DNA of 44,520 nucleotides from an uncultured bacterium (GCA_937862565.1 CALMFT010000027.1:1-44520); one strand, 5' to 3'; shown: positions 16,542 to 28,526, numbered from the stretch's first letter. The notes: generated by a model from the sequence alone, not told the origin. Numbers and translations: made by a program.

Positions 16542-19124
16542 TTAATATTTTAAAAATTTCTCATCCATTGCCTTTTCAAATTCTAGCTCTAATCACTTAT
16601 TATAGAAAGGTAATCATATTAGTTGATATTTTCAGAAATTAAAGTCTATAATTTCTGCCGTTTTATCAATTTGTATTAAGAAATCTTCTTTTCGTTTATC
16701 TAATATAAGTAATTGATCTCCTTTTGGTTCAATAAATATTTGATAAGTAACATTTTTGTCTTTGTTTTTATTCTTCATATACAATACAAAATCAGGTTCA
16801 AATCTTTGCCCATCCTTAAAGGAATAAAGTGCAAATGACCTTTCACTTCTAATAAGGTAAATTTCTTCATATATGACATGCAAAGTAGTAATTTTTTTAT
16901 TAAAGAGATCTATAAAATCTTTTTCTTCGGAGCTTCCTACTATTTCTTCAAATACAAACCAATCTTTATCATATCATATGGATTCAGCAGATAAGTCTAC
17001 CACAATATCTTTTTGTGGTCTAAAAATATTTTGCAAAGGCTGAGCTTTAAATTCTTTTGATCCCACGTATTGTACTTCTTGTTGTTTTATCTGTATTTCT
17101 AACTGATTCAATACGGATACAATAGCCTGAAGGATATCTTCATTATTAATTTGAGCAATACGTTCTGACGTTCCAATAAAGTCAATCATAATGCTACCGA
17201 GATAGTGATCACTACTCATGAAATAATCAATACTTTTTAGTCCTCAAAGATATTTTTGCAAGTTATCGAATTTATAAAAATCATTTCTCCAGATAGCTTT
17301 TCTAGTAATATGCTTTGAAATATCTTTAATACATAAAGTAATAGAATCAGATGATATCATTATGTGAGGCCTCACTTGTTGTTGCTCAAATACATGTAAA
17401 GTATCATTCTTATTATTTTTAAGAGTATAAGTAAATCTTTGTTCCTTTATTCAAGCTCAGAGTAAACTATTAATTCAGAGTCATCATTTTTTAATTCTTG
17501 TATTAGTATAAATCAATCATTCCTTATAGAAAGTACTATTAATAAAGGAAGGTTTTAACTTTAAGATAAACTTTTTTTGTTCTTTCTCATTTATTATACC
17601 AATCTCTCTGAGAGCTTGGATAATCTCAGCTATATATTTACTATCATAACTCGTATGATAATAAAAAGTCTCTAATATCTTTAATTCATGATCTGTTCTA
17701 TCAAATTTTCTCTTATATTTATCTTCTCCTATGGCTTCATCGGTTACAAAAGGAAAATATCTTGCTCCTCTACCAATGAGCTGTGCTTCACTCATTGTTG
17801 TATTACCTGCATAGTACTTACCATCTTTCTTTCGATCTCCATCTCTGACATCATACAATCTAACAATATCAAAGAGATTAAGTACGTCCCATCCTTCACT
17901 AAGTTTCTGGACTGCAAAGATCGCTCTTATTCTATTGTCTTTATCCTCTAAAGTATTTAATAAGATTTGATTCTTACTAGCTTGGCTATCATCATTTGCA
18001 CTTAATACACATTGCTCTGCAAAATCTTGTTGCAATTCCCTGACTAAATCCATTTCAGTTATATTATTACTTTCAAAGAATTCATAAGCGGACTGCAATA
18101 TAGTTCATTCAGCTTTTGATTTATTGGATTGAATATCAAGTTCTGATAAGTTTTTTATCAGTTGAATAAAATATGCTTTGTTTGTTTCACTTTCAATAAT
18201 CGACTTTTGAGATTTAAATAGGATCACAGGTTTACAAGTAATTTTGTATTTTTCTGCTATTTTTAATCTATACTGACTAAGAATAAGTGCTTGCAATATT
18301 CTCTCTTTCATCTCCATATCTGATTTGAGAATATCTACTTCTTTACTATATCTATCTAACCTAAACTCTTTGAGATCATACTTAAAAATAATCTTATCTA
18401 GATATTTTTCATAAATAAATTGATTTGATAAATCAATAGTAGCTGTAAATTCCAAAAGAATATTTTCATCATTAGAATTATATATTTTCATAATAGTTTG
18501 TTCCCAGGATACTGAATCATAATCCATTTTTCACTTTCATCATTTAGTGTCAGCATTAATATGATGAGCTTCATCAGAAAGCATCACAATTTTTTTATCT
18601 TCAAAATCTTCGAACGTTACGCCTTCTTCTTTGGGAGCCATTAGATCACTATGCAATCCTTGGATAGTTGTAAATTTAATCTGTATGTCATCCGATGTTG
18701 CATTGGTAAAGTTTGATACTTCTTTAATAGAAATAATCTTATTATTAAAAAATATCTTATTATTAAATAGATACTTACTACTATGACCATTTAAAAAATT
18801 TGCTTTTGTTTTTTCTATAATGTTATTTGAATTTACAAAAAAGAGAAAAGTTCTATATCACTGCTCATACAAATAAAGGATCAAACCTGCCATTATAAAA
18901 GTTTTCCCACTTCCGGTTGCCATATTAAAGAGTAAATGAAGGGGTAGTTTTTTATGTGGATATTGATTAAAATAATAGAAAAATCTCGCGAACGCCTCTT
19001 GTTGATATTCTCTCATCACAAAATTTTGATTAAGATTGTTCGTTAGTCATAATGGGATCTCCTTATTTAAAAGTCATAGAGAAGAGATGGCATCAAACTG
19101 TTGATACAAAAATTGATCTGACAT
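16542..19124 (-). CDS. res: Type III restriction enzyme, Res subunit (helicase-nuclease)
   Basis: 860 residues, close to the family norm. It translocates along DNA and cuts when two unmethylated sites face each other, working with Mod. SF2 helicase motifs are present: Walker A MATGSGKTF near residue 70, DEAHH near 185, and the motif VI-like AQLIGRGARYFPF near 440. The C-terminal PD-ExK nuclease is visible as FEPDFVLY then IFIEPKG around 770-800. About 15 UGA codons are read as Gly, so the standard code shatters the gene. It begins nine bases after the mod stop. The catalytic residues look intact. Confidence 0.92.
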
Positions 19125-19133
19125 TATTCTAAA

Positions 19134-21110
19134 TTATTGATAAAACTTTTTATTTAAAACTTTATCTTCTTCACTGATGGCATAACTATCATCATCCATC
19201 TCATCATAATTTATATACAAAGCGTTTTTATCAATTAGCTCATTCAGAAATCTCTTCATATCTACTAAAGTGAGTTTTTCAAACTCTGAAATGCTCGCAT
19301 CAATAGTATTAATATTAATTTTATAGTTAATAAAGCTACTATCTTTGAGTTGATGATACAAAGAGATAAGATCCTGAGTATTTTTAGAATTTTGAATAGC
19401 TTGAATTAATTTCTCATTATTTTGAGCTATCTCCATATAAATAAATTCTCATCCTCCTTGTCGATTTACATTTGTTGATATACCTGTTTGATCTCAATTA
19501 ATCGCATTATTTAATCTAGACAGTGATAAAGAAACCTGACTTTCTAGTTGTTCTATTCATATATATTGAACATTCATTTTATGAGATAATCACGCAGTAC
19601 TTCAACTTCATAAATGATAATCTAAAACAATGTCAGATTTTTTTAAGTCAGCAATTTCAAAGACTTTATGTAAAAAAAATTCTGGTTTCTTTCCATTTTT
19701 AAAAGTCACTCATCATTCTTCTCAAATAGAATTAAATACTTTTTCAAAGTCAAAATAATTAGGAAAAGGATTGGTTTTATCTTCGGAATTAGAAATTGGC
19801 CTTCATTGATAATAAAAACCATTAGCTCAAACGTCTTGAAATGGCTGTCTAATGTATCTAAATCACAAACCATCTCCTTTCAATCACATACCCTTCACCT
19901 TATACAGTGATCATAATCAATCAGAAGATTTTCTTTGCCTTAAATTTTTTTCATAAAACTCGGAAGCTGATCACTTTTGGGTTATTAATGATCAACGAAT
20001 ATTATATTCTTTTAGATTTCATGTTTTAGATTTTATTAATTCATATTGTTCTAAGGCGTAAATTTCTACTTCGTAATTTCAAATTTTTTCTTTTCTTGGA
20101 ACAATATTATCTTTAATTCTTATTTCAAATTGATAATCTAATTCTGGATCTTTGGTTATTTCCATTCTATTTGGATTAAAATCTTTTTTCGAATAACACA
20201 ACAAATGTTCCATTACTTTTTGATACCTATTGTCTTGTCTCAAAATTCTATTCTCGTGTCTTACTTTACAATGAAATATACTTTCAAATTGAATATCTTG
20301 TATTCAATCTAATAAAACTGTTAAGTATGCTAATTCATTATCATCACAACTAATGAATATAACTCAATCATTTCTAAGTAAATCTTTAGCAATTTCTATT
20401 CTATTTTTCATAAAAGTAAGCCATGTACTATGATTAAACTTATCATTGTAGTTAAAACTGTCACTTCCTGTATTATAAGGGGGGTCAATATATATTAATT
20501 TTATCTTACCAGCAAATTGTTTTTTGAGACTATGTAAAGCAAGAAGATTATTGCCTTTTATAATCAAATTATCTTTTATTTCACCATATTCATTTCTTCC
20601 AAAATCTTCAAATGGTAGTTCTCCATTCACAGAATATTTTTTGAATTTTGTGAAAACTTTTGGGTCTAGTAATCTATCAATTTGATCAGATCACAAGACT
20701 TCATTATAAAATATTTCATTTCTTTTTGCATCCTCTTTATCTTGGCCACCTGCAAGAATACAATCCTTATAGGGTCGATCAAGAACCACATCATTACTCT
20801 CATTAATAAACTGATTATTATTATCGGCCAGACCAATCATATTTTTTAAAGCTGTATAACTATCTGGAAGAAATTCTTTATTATTGATAAATTGTACAAA
20901 CTTCTTTTGATCAAAAACGATTATATCATTGATAGTTATAAAAAACTTATCCTTCAAAGTAGCATGAGATAGTAAAATCTCTATAAGTTTTTTGTCTAAT
21001 TTATATGTAAGTTCTTGAAGCTTATTTTTAAGGAGATCTCACTCTGCTGAAACCAATCTTTCATCTTCCTTCAGTAAATCCTCAACTAATTTAATTAGGT
21101 TATCTTTCAT
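19134..21110 (-). CDS. mod: Type III DNA methyltransferase, Mod subunit (N6-adenine)
   Basis: 658 residues. Mod recognises the DNA site and methylates adenine for the type III system. Catalytic motif IV DPPYNTG lies near residue 210 and precedes the SAM-binding motif I (VLDYHLGSGSTAGLSHKM, near 500) followed by QYIGIEQ. That motif order is typical of the beta class found in type III Mod. The segment between should hold the target recognition domain. Two UGA codons sit in the SAM loop itself (HL-G-S-G-S), so the enzyme can only work with UGA read as Gly. Upstream of mod (21111-21244) nothing else was found. Confidence 0.93.
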
Positions 21111-21244
21111 TAGGAATATATTTTTAATAAATCAAATTTTTATTATAGTGAGAAGTGATGTGTATAACCTTTCAAATTTTTACCTAATGCCCAATAATAT
21201 ATTTATACCCCCACTCAATTCAAATGATAATGATTTTCTACTTT

Positions 21245-21273
21245 AAAAAAATCTCAATAATAAATTACTGAGA
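21245..21273 (-). terminator. Terminator of the metalloprotease genes
   Basis: TCTCAATAAT (21252-21261) pairs with ATTACTGAGA (21264-21273) with one wobble, and on the minus strand a T7 tract follows (A21245-A21251). The innermost pairs must open to form the loop. Confidence 0.7.
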
Positions 21274-21341
21274 CTATTAATTATGATCTTTCAGAATAAT
21301 AATGAAAATATTAAGAAAACTCCCTAATTTTTCAGATTATA

Positions 21342-21845
21342 TTATATTTTTACAACTTTTATTGATTTCATTTTACCGTTTTTTATAGGAAACGTTACAA
21401 AATAAACTCCAGCAGGAAGATTTTCAAAATTGAGGGTATTATTATCGTCCAAAGGAGCTACATAAGTATGACTAAGCATATCTGTTACAATTACCTTATT
21501 ACCATCAATAAGATGTTCTGGATCATGCAGATTCACAGTATTAAAGGCAGGATTGGGGTATAATTTTATTTCTGAATCATCAATAACTGGATCGCCAAGT
21601 GAAACTGTGCAGTCAGATTCTCTTTTTTCATTTTGTTTGAGGAATAAGGAAGTATTGTTACGCGCATTTTCCTTATTCATATCAGTATCTTCAAGAGTCA
21701 GATCATACCATAAATTACTCGCCATATATCCTTTCCATTCAGGAAGAGCTACTCGTCCTGGATAAGGACTTGATTTGTCAGGATGCTGTTTAGAAAGTAA
21801 ATGTCCTTCTTCGTGCATTTTTAACCAATAATATCTTAGTTGCAT
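21342..21845 (-). CDS. C-terminal half of a zinc metalloprotease with a type IX secretion-like sorting domain
   Basis: 167 residues from an ATG that directly follows, in the same frame, the TAA of the upstream half. It holds the zinc site HEEGH (HExxH) at residues 11-15 and a C-terminal domain of about 75 residues with the pattern of Bacteroidota T9SS type A sorting domains: IKLYPNPAFNTVNL, VTDMLSH, LNFENLPAGVYFV and a final KVVKI. As a separate protein it would lack a signal peptide. The intact ancestor was clearly one secreted protease spanning 21342-22571. A TCAGATTAT motif abuts the stop codon. Confidence 0.8.
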   Translation of the reverse strand: MQLRYYWLKMHEEGHLLSKQHPDKSSPYPGRVALPEWKGYMASNLWYDLTLEDTDMNKENARNNTSLFLKQNEKRESDCTVSLGDPVIDDSEIKLYPNPAFNTVNLHDPEHLIDGNKVIVTDMLSHTYVAPLDDNNTLNFENLPAGVYFVTFPIKNGKMKSIKVVKI

Positions 21846-22571
21846 TTACACATCATCACTATCCCATTGAGTATTAGATAAGACAGTTACATTTACTTGA
21901 TTGGAATAAACTGGTTTACCTGAAGACCAATTTGGTCCTTGTGTAGCTCCTCCAGACACAAAACCTGGTACGGTTATATTAATAATATCAGGTCTAAACT
22001 TCTCCATGATATAGATTAAAGAATCTTGAATGGACGTCGGAAGACTATCTCTTACATTATTACGAAAAAATCCCATAGCATCTGAGTGCATATTGAGGAC
22101 AGTATTTTTCATAAGCCATTGTGCTACTTCATCTGTAATAGCTATCTTGGTTTTACCAATATTTTTACGTATTCTTCCTTCTGAAGCATACATACTATCA
22201 ATAAGATATTCGTACTGACCACCATCTTTACGTTCATTATCATCTACAATCAGGTCATATACTCTTACTGTATCACAATCAGTATACATAGCATTACGAG
22301 TATCTAGGTTATTATGATCTGAATCAGCATGCGTGTTATGGTCATGGTTTGGCATGAGGCATTCGTATACATCATCTTGGTGAGCTTTTCCATCTTGAAT
22401 TTTTTGTTCCCATTGTTGAGCTATTTGAGGAGACATGGTATTGGTTTGAGCATTCGCTTGCGTACTCAATAGAGCGGAAAAAGCTGCTAATCCTGTTATA
22501 AATTTTGGAGAAAAGTTTTTGTTTTGTTGTTTTTTCTTGAGCTTATCCTGATTCAGATTATCTTTATCCAT
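21846..22571 (-). CDS. N-terminal half of the same secreted metalloprotease, ended by in-frame TAA
   Basis: 241 residues: a basic start, then the signal peptide KFITGLAAFSALLSTQANA with cleavage before QT, then a His/Asp-rich segment (PNHDHNTHADSDHNN) and a globular domain. The frame ends QWDSDDV-TAA, and the next codon is an in-frame ATG beginning the half that carries the HExxH site. With the TAA ignored, the protein would be a normal 409-residue secreted protease. It is either a recent nonsense mutation or a split gene. The ATG at 22571 is preferred over 22589 because it leaves a standard signal peptide. Confidence 0.75.
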   Translation of the reverse strand: MDKDNLNQDKLKKKQQNKNFSPKFITGLAAFSALLSTQANAQTNTMSPQIAQQWEQKIQDGKAHQDDVYECLMPNHDHNTHADSDHNNLDTRNAMYTDCDTVRVYDLIVDDNERKDGGQYEYLIDSMYASEGRIRKNIGKTKIAITDEVAQWLMKNTVLNMHSDAMGFFRNNVRDSLPTSIQDSLIYIMEKFRPDIINITVPGFVSGGATQGPNWSSGKPVYSNQVNVTVLSNTQWDSDDV

Positions 22572-22667
22572 CAAATAATTGATAAACAATAAATACTAAT
22601 AAACTGATTATATGGTTTTTTATATGCAATGTCAATAATATCTCGTAAATAAAATTTTGGGTAAAAG

Positions 22668-22694
22668 AAAAAGTAGAGGGAATAGACCCTCTAC
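22668..22694 (-). terminator. Terminator of the secreted-protein gene at 22718
   Basis: GTAGAGGG (22673-22680) pairs perfectly with CCCTCTAC (22687-22694). On the minus strand T5 follows. Confidence 0.85.
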
Positions 22695-22717
22695 CTGTAG
22701 TTTCCTTGAGCTACTTG

Positions 22718-23494
22718 CTAAAACAGCTCTCATGAAGATTCAAATTTGAGTTGAGAAAGAATAAATCTCTCGCCTCCAGCCATCAAGACCGCACCAAGAT
22801 TGTATCGCAATACCACTTTTTTGGTATTGGGAACGGGTATAATGTTCAGTTGTGCTGCAGCCATAAGACGACATAGATCGTAATGAACTACTTCGTAGTA
22901 TGGCGTATTTGTAAAGTTATCCAATAAATCAACACTTGCGTGATGATCAATGTAGGTAGCACAGGGATCAAAAAGCATTTTACCCATATCCAGATAAGGA
23001 GATAGGTTGATGTTTTTATCATCCATCCATGTTCTTTTATCGACTGCCACAGCTAAGTGAGAGTTGAGCATAGTATTCCCTAACTGAGCGAGCTCAGCAT
23101 CTGTAAGTTTATTAGGCATTTTGCCAAAAAACTTGAGACTTAGAGGAATCCTTTGTAACATAATGATCAGTGCTGTATCTGTATTTGTTCGATATTTTCG
23201 AGCATCATAATATGACCAATAATTTAGATACTGTACATACTGTGTACTATCAAGTTGCTGTATTTCTTCCACCCAAGCTCTCATTTTGGTAGTAGTACCA
23301 ATATGAAAACCTTTGAGGAATAATTCTTTTATCTCCGGAGAGATATCTTCAGAAAGTATTACATTATCTAAGATGGAAACCATCTCAGAGCTTGTAGTAT
23401 TGAGAGAACTGAGTCGCTGACTCAATTCATAGTTTGTAGTGTTCCCATACGCTATGAAGCATAAGAAAACACTGAAAAGTGTAAATTTTTTCAT
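22718..23494 (-). CDS. Secreted protein, unrecognised
   Basis: 258 residues. The N-terminal signal peptide is MKKFTLFSVFLCFIAYG, with cleavage near residues 17-20. The mature part is mostly helical, with many Tyr, Leu and Asn and several His and Asp (YIDHHASVDLLDN), and no membrane segment after the signal. A UGA near the end (FESS-G-ELF) is read as Gly before TAG at 22718. I recognise no family. It lies upstream of the split metalloprotease on the same strand, with its own terminator between. Confidence 0.65.
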
Positions 23495-23654
23495 ATACTT
23501 AGTTTTTGGTTTTTGTATTAAACCTTTTGGGTGATATTAAAGATCTGTTTTAGCATTATTATCATGAATATAAATCATGAAAAATCAATAGTAAATTTAT
23601 GATACACCAAAACCCACTAGGCTAAAGTGTATTGTTAATCGAGGGAGGAAAAGT

Positions 23655-25307
23655 TTACTCACTTACCAGGTACCAACGCTCTTGGTCATCCCGTCTATGA
23701 GAGACTACCATATCATATGATTCATTGAGAGTATAGTTATCGATGTCTTCACCTTTGTTTCGTTGTATAATCTCGATGGGCTTGTCACCACATTGAGCAT
23801 ACAGCTTGAGGTGAGATTTTCCTGTTTTTCAGATTATTTGTTTATGTTTGATAATCGTATTTTGTATCAGTAATGCAGGTTCACGGTTTCCTTCTCCAAA
23901 GGGAGCAAGTGCATCAATAAGACGGAAATTGGACTCCAGAAGGTCTACTTCCTGCAAGATAGTATCTACATTAATTTTTCTAGTCAGCATCTCTTCTGTG
24001 ATAAGATCAGCACAATAGGTTTCCATTTCCGATACAAGCTTTTCTAGATTTTCCACTTTTACAGTGAGCCCACCCGCTTGTTTATGTCCACCAAATCTAT
24101 CAAGTAAAGGTGCTACATTACGCAACATATCAATCACACTAAAGTAAGGAGGTCCACGTAAACTTGCCACTCCAGTCCCCTTTTCTGCATCAATCTTCAG
24201 TACCATACTCGGTTTATGATATTTTTCTGTGATTCTTCCTGCTACAATTCCTACAATTCCTTCATGATATTCTTCATTACACAGGATAAGAATTTTCTTA
24301 TCCAGATCGAGTTGTTCAATACCTTTTTTGATCATTTCATCCTGAATTCCCTTTCTTTCAATATTGAGTTTTCCTAATTTTTCCAAATATGCTTTCTGCT
24401 TTTCTCCTGTGTATCTCAGAGCATAAAATGCTTCATACGCTGATAACATTCTTCCTGCTGCATTGAGTCTCGGTCAGATCATATATCCTATATCAGTGCT
24501 TGTAATTGGTCTTTTGTGAAGATTGAAGTGTTCCAAGAAAGAAGTCAAAGAAGGAGGCATATGAGGATGCTTGGAATTGATAATCTCAAGTCCTTTTTTC
24601 ACAAATAGTCTGTTTTCTCCAATCAAAGGCACACAGTCCGCCACAGTCCCAATTGCTACGATAGGTAAATATCTATATATCAACTGTTTCTTCATGTCAG
24701 TACTAAAATCCAATCTCTCCGCAAGCGCATTGATAAGCTTAAATACCACTCCCACTCCACACAAATCATGAAAAGGATAATCTGGGGAGATTTGTGGATT
24801 GACCACCGCTACTGCTGTAGGATGCTTTTCTAAAGGCTGATGATGATCTGTAATAATCAGATCGAGCCCAATTTCTTGAGCATGAAGAGATTCTTCAATT
24901 GCTGTAATACCGTTATCTACAGTGATTACCAAGTCTACACCTTTCTGTTTCATTTGATCCATGTGATAGGATTTTATTCCGTATCCGTCTTCAAGTCTGT
25001 GCGGTAATTGCACGCTAATAGTTGGGAATTTTACAAAAGTACGGAAGAAATCAAACAATACATAGGTACTCGTCACTCCATCGGCATCATAATCTCAGAA
25101 TATCATAATCTTTTCTTGGTTTTCTATGGCATGAATAATTCTCACCACTGCTTTGTCCATATCAGATAAACCCCGAGGACTATGTCGGGCATTTTTGAAG
25201 CTTGGAGAAAGAAAATCTAATTGGGCTTGCTCTGTTTCCAGTCCTCTTACTCTCAATAATCTCGTTACCAAGTCTTCATCATCACTTTGGTATTTGATGT
25301 TTATCAT
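23655..25307 (-). CDS. recJ: Single-stranded-DNA exonuclease RecJ
   Basis: 550 residues, DHH family 5'-3' ssDNA exonuclease used in recombination and mismatch repair. Motifs in order: GDYDADGVTST (first Gly is UGA) near residue 70, VITVDNGI, IITDHHQP, VVNPQ, VAIGTVADCVPL, GPRLNAAGRM (first Gly is UGA), and the DHHA1-like GIVGIVAGRI then RFGGHKQAGG. A UGA near 23830 joins the C-terminal 58 residues. The ATG at 25307 is chosen because an upstream start adds a hydrophobic stretch not seen in the family. It is somewhat short but complete in motifs. Confidence 0.95.
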
Positions 25308-25408
25308 AGGCAGTAATAGGATTATAATATTTTTATATTCTGAAGAGCGAACCTTAGATAATATATTTCTGGAAACCAAAACCAAGCATATTTTACATTT
25401 CATATAAG

Positions 25409-25447
25409 AAAAAACTAAGAAAAACGTATTTTGTAAATCTTAGTTTT
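25409..25447 (-). terminator. Terminator of the small gene at 25472
   Basis: AAAACTAAGA (25411-25420) pairs perfectly with TCTTAGTTTT (25438-25447), and on the minus strand T6 follows. Confidence 0.75.
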
Positions 25448-25471
25448 GAGGATTCAATTATAAAAACAGCA

Positions 25472-25687
25472 TTAGGCAGCTGGATCAAAATCCCAGCTAT
25501 CTTGAGAGTTGAAGCTTACAGATTTTGAACTTGATTGCTGTGGTGTTATTGTTTTTGCATCGATGGACTTGTGTGCTTTATCGGTGGTGAGCGCTTGCGC
25601 TATCTCTACTTTTTGAGACTGAGAGTCCACGACCATCTTTCTAATATTATCTATACTTGGACGATTGAGATTTATGATTTTTGTCAT
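25472..25687 (-). CDS. Small unrecognised protein
   Basis: 71 residues, no Cys, hydrophilic, with a basic N-terminal third (MTKIINLNRPSIDNIRKMV) and a Ser/Gln-rich C terminus ending DSWDFDPAA. No membrane segment and no family recognised. It stands alone between the palindrome at 25711-25725 and a good terminator, so it is likely a real transcription unit. Confidence 0.55.
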   Translation of the reverse strand: MTKIINLNRPSIDNIRKMVVDSQSQKVEIAQALTTDKAHKSIDAKTITPQQSSSKSVSFNSQDSWDFDPAA

Positions 25688-25710
25688 AGACGCAACAGTG
25701 GAAATAATAA

Positions 25711-25725
25711 AATAATCAGATTATT
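25711..25725. repeat. Exact 15-bp palindrome AATAATC-A-GATTATT
   Basis: A perfect inverted repeat around one central base, 24 bases upstream of the small gene on the minus strand. It belongs to the TCAGATTATT family. Confidence 0.85.
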
Positions 25726-25765
25726 TATTAAAATAGTACAAATGTACGAGAGATGTGCAAGGTAA

Positions 25766-27499
25766 TTATTCGGAAATTTTTCCTGTAACCATATGTACCT
25801 TATCCCCATTCGTAGGAATAATTATTTTTCCAGTATATCCTGCTTTCTCTAGTTCTGCTTTCAGTCCAAGTTTAGCTTTCATTTCTCCATGAGTTATAAT
25901 TGTCACCTTAGCTCCAACCTTCATGATATAAGAAATAAGATCTTTTTGATCACCATGACCCGATAATCCCTCAATATGGTGGTAAATACCTTTAAAAATT
26001 CCAAATGTAGTACCATTTTCATTCATAACTTCTCTTTTCTCTTTAAATCTATAACCCGGGGTACCAACTGCCTGATGATTAGTAGATATAATAGTTGCAT
26101 TTGAGTTATTACACATTGCTCTCGCTATCATACTTGCTGCTGCAGCCATCATACCTGAAGTAGCAAGACATACAACCTCAGGATCTTGAAATAATGGATC
26201 ATCTTCATATCTTTGAGATTCTCGAATTATTCTTGGATTATTTTCAAGACTCCCAAAAAATTCTGGGTTAATTTTGGCAAATATTTGGGAATATATTTTA
26301 GGCAATTGACCAAAGCAATGAATAGTTTTATTAGTACTACGAAGCAGAGTGACAAGTATTTCTTGAAATTTTTGATAAGAGATAGCATATATCATAGTAG
26401 GTCATTTTGCTTGATTGACCTTGTTAGTAAGATTTTGAAGCGCTTCCTTATATGTCAGAGTATGATTTTTATCACCATAGGTTGCTTCTACCACCAGCGT
26501 GTCAATTTTTTTATTTTCAGGTATAGCAAACCCCTCTTGAAAAGGAGTGCCAGCTTCCCTTCCTATATCACCTGAAAACATAAGTGAGAAGTCTACTTTT
26601 TTCGTTTTAGTGTCAAGTAATTCAAAAAGTACAGAATTTGCACCCGTAATATGTCCCGTATGATACAGTGTTGCTACTACATTACTTTTAAATTGATCTT
26701 TTATCAAAGTAAAAGGTTGATTATTCTCCACAGCCGTAGTATTCTTAACTACAAATTTAATTGCTTGCTCATCATAACTCAAAGAACTAAGATCACCTGT
26801 AAATTCTTCCAATGTCTCTAACAAACGGTTCATATCATTTATTTTATTGTGTAACTTTTCGCGAGTATGTTTTTCAGGGATATTATTATAAAGCTGAGTA
26901 AGATGTCTTCCCCTTCTTTTATGCTCTCCTGTACCTTTATCTTTTTTTCCATTTGATTTAGACTGGAAGTCATCAAGATATCCCTCTTTCATCTCATCTG
27001 TATTAAAATAATCTTTCTGTATCATATGAAGATAAATATCGTTGTATTGTTCTTTTTGTCTTAGAATCTGAGAGCGGAGTTGGGATTTTTTCTTATATTT
27101 TAAAATATTTTCTCATTGTAATTTCAAACCATCCCTATAAACATATGGTGCGACAGCTTTAGTAATAGGTGAGGTGATAAATTTAATATCTTTTGGAAAT
27201 CCTTCATTCTTAGCTTGAATAGGAATTGCAGATATATGATCGCAATGCACATGGGTACCAAAAGTATATTGGGGCTTAGTTTCTCCTCTTTTATCATACA
27301 TCTTTTTCATCTGCGTAGGCGTAGTTCTACCTTGAAAACTTCCTCCATCTATTTGGATTCTTATCTTATCTAGTTCAAAAGAATAACACGATGCTGTAAT
27401 ATCGTCTGAAGCTCCTCCAAGTATACCAATATGTTTTTCTAAATTTTCTTGCGATTCTTTCCATTGATTTTCATAATTTGATCCTCCCATTCTTCCCAT
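25766..27499 (-). CDS. Beta-CASP metallo-beta-lactamase protein (CPSF/RNase J-type nuclease)
   Basis: 577 residues. Metallo-beta-lactamase motif II HVHCDH lies near residue 90, GHITGANSVLFEL and the motif-IV-like FSGDIG near 270, and VVEATYGDK follows. The beta-CASP part has LATSGMM and the C-terminal IEGLSGHGDQKDL. These are the features of RNA-processing nucleases related to CPSF73 and RNase J. A charged insert (SKSNGKKDKGTGEHKRRGR) separates the two halves. Two UGA codons are read as Gly. Predicted role: endo- or exonucleolytic RNA processing. Confidence 0.88.
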
Positions 27500-27611
27500 A
27501 TTATTTATAATAAGAAATTAAATATAAGTATCATAAGTCAATATCATTTAATTGATAAAAATCAATACAATATTTACTTTTTTAATAATAATCGCAAAAA
27601 ATATAATATAA

Positions 27612-27621
27612 TCAGATTATT
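27612..27621. repeat. TCAGATTATT motif, near-palindromic copy
   Basis: TATAATC-A-GATTATT: the right arm is perfect and the left has one difference. It lies in the intergenic region between a terminator and the beta-CASP gene start. Confidence 0.7.
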
Positions 27622-27639
27622 TATTAAATTTATATTAGG

Positions 27640-27684
27640 AAAAAACCTAATTCTCAAGTTTTACACTCAAAAATTAGGTTTTTT
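27640..27684 (-). terminator. Terminator of the membrane-protein gene at 27699
   Basis: AAAACCTAAT (27642-27651) pairs with ATTAGGTTTT (27673-27682), with A and T tracts on both sides. The loop is 21 bases. Confidence 0.7.
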
Positions 27685-27698
27685 GATATAATAGTATA

Positions 27699-28526
27699 TT
27701 AAGAAAGGTCTACATTGATATCATCTTCAGAGTTTTGTACAGAATGTCATGATTCATCTTTACCTGATGATTGATCATAAAGCACTTCATTCAAACTAGG
27801 AATAAAAAAGAAGTCGTTACCCATTTCATAAAACTTATAATATAGCTTTTCTCGAAGTGAATAACACAATGGTATGATAGTATATGCTAACAATGGCGGC
27901 ACAGCAATCAGCATTTTAATTTTCTGCGTGCTTGTACTATCGAGACCAAAGTCTGCAGCTCCAAATGATTTATAGAATGACAAGAATACCAACAAAGTGA
28001 TACAAAATCCTACTACTCCACCAATCAAGTCAGTAGCACTGTAGTTTGGATTTGTCGTAAATTCCATCAGACTATAACTTATAAATACCGAAAATATAAT
28101 ATGAAATGCTACGATAATAAATAAGCCTAATATACTGTCCCAAAATAAAAAATAAATTGGTGCCATAATAAAAAATATAATTATCTGCGAAATACTGATC
28201 AAAGAGATCATTTTACTCAAGTCATAGTATTTACCAGTATACAGTAAGTTATAGATAACCGATACCAGTGCATTTCCACTCAATGAAGCTATAAAAGCAA
28301 TCAACAAAAATATGAGAGGAAGTATTGGGTTTCCTCACACAGGAGTATTGCTGCTTAAAGCTCTTACTCATTGTTGAATAACAGTATTGAACAAGATAGT
28401 TACTACAAATACCAAAAACGCAATAATCAAACCAATCACAAAGCCCATAAGTACTTTTGCTACGATTTGTCCTACGGTAGTATTATTTGGTTCAACAGAT
28501 ACATTCTCAAAAGATGTATTAGCCAT
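27699..28526 (-). CDS. Polytopic membrane protein, unrecognised
   Basis: 275 residues with about six hydrophobic segments, near residues 27-50, 66-85, 107-130, 135-155, 165-185 and 205-225. The soluble C-terminal tail is acidic (KDESGHSVQNSEDDIN). Three UGA codons (at IQQ-G-VRA, PV-G-GNP and DES-G-HSV) are read as Gly; using the standard code would cut off the first 73 residues. I recognise no family. The hairpin spacing loosely recalls the T4SS-like proteins elsewhere in the window, but no motif supports this. Confidence 0.65.
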
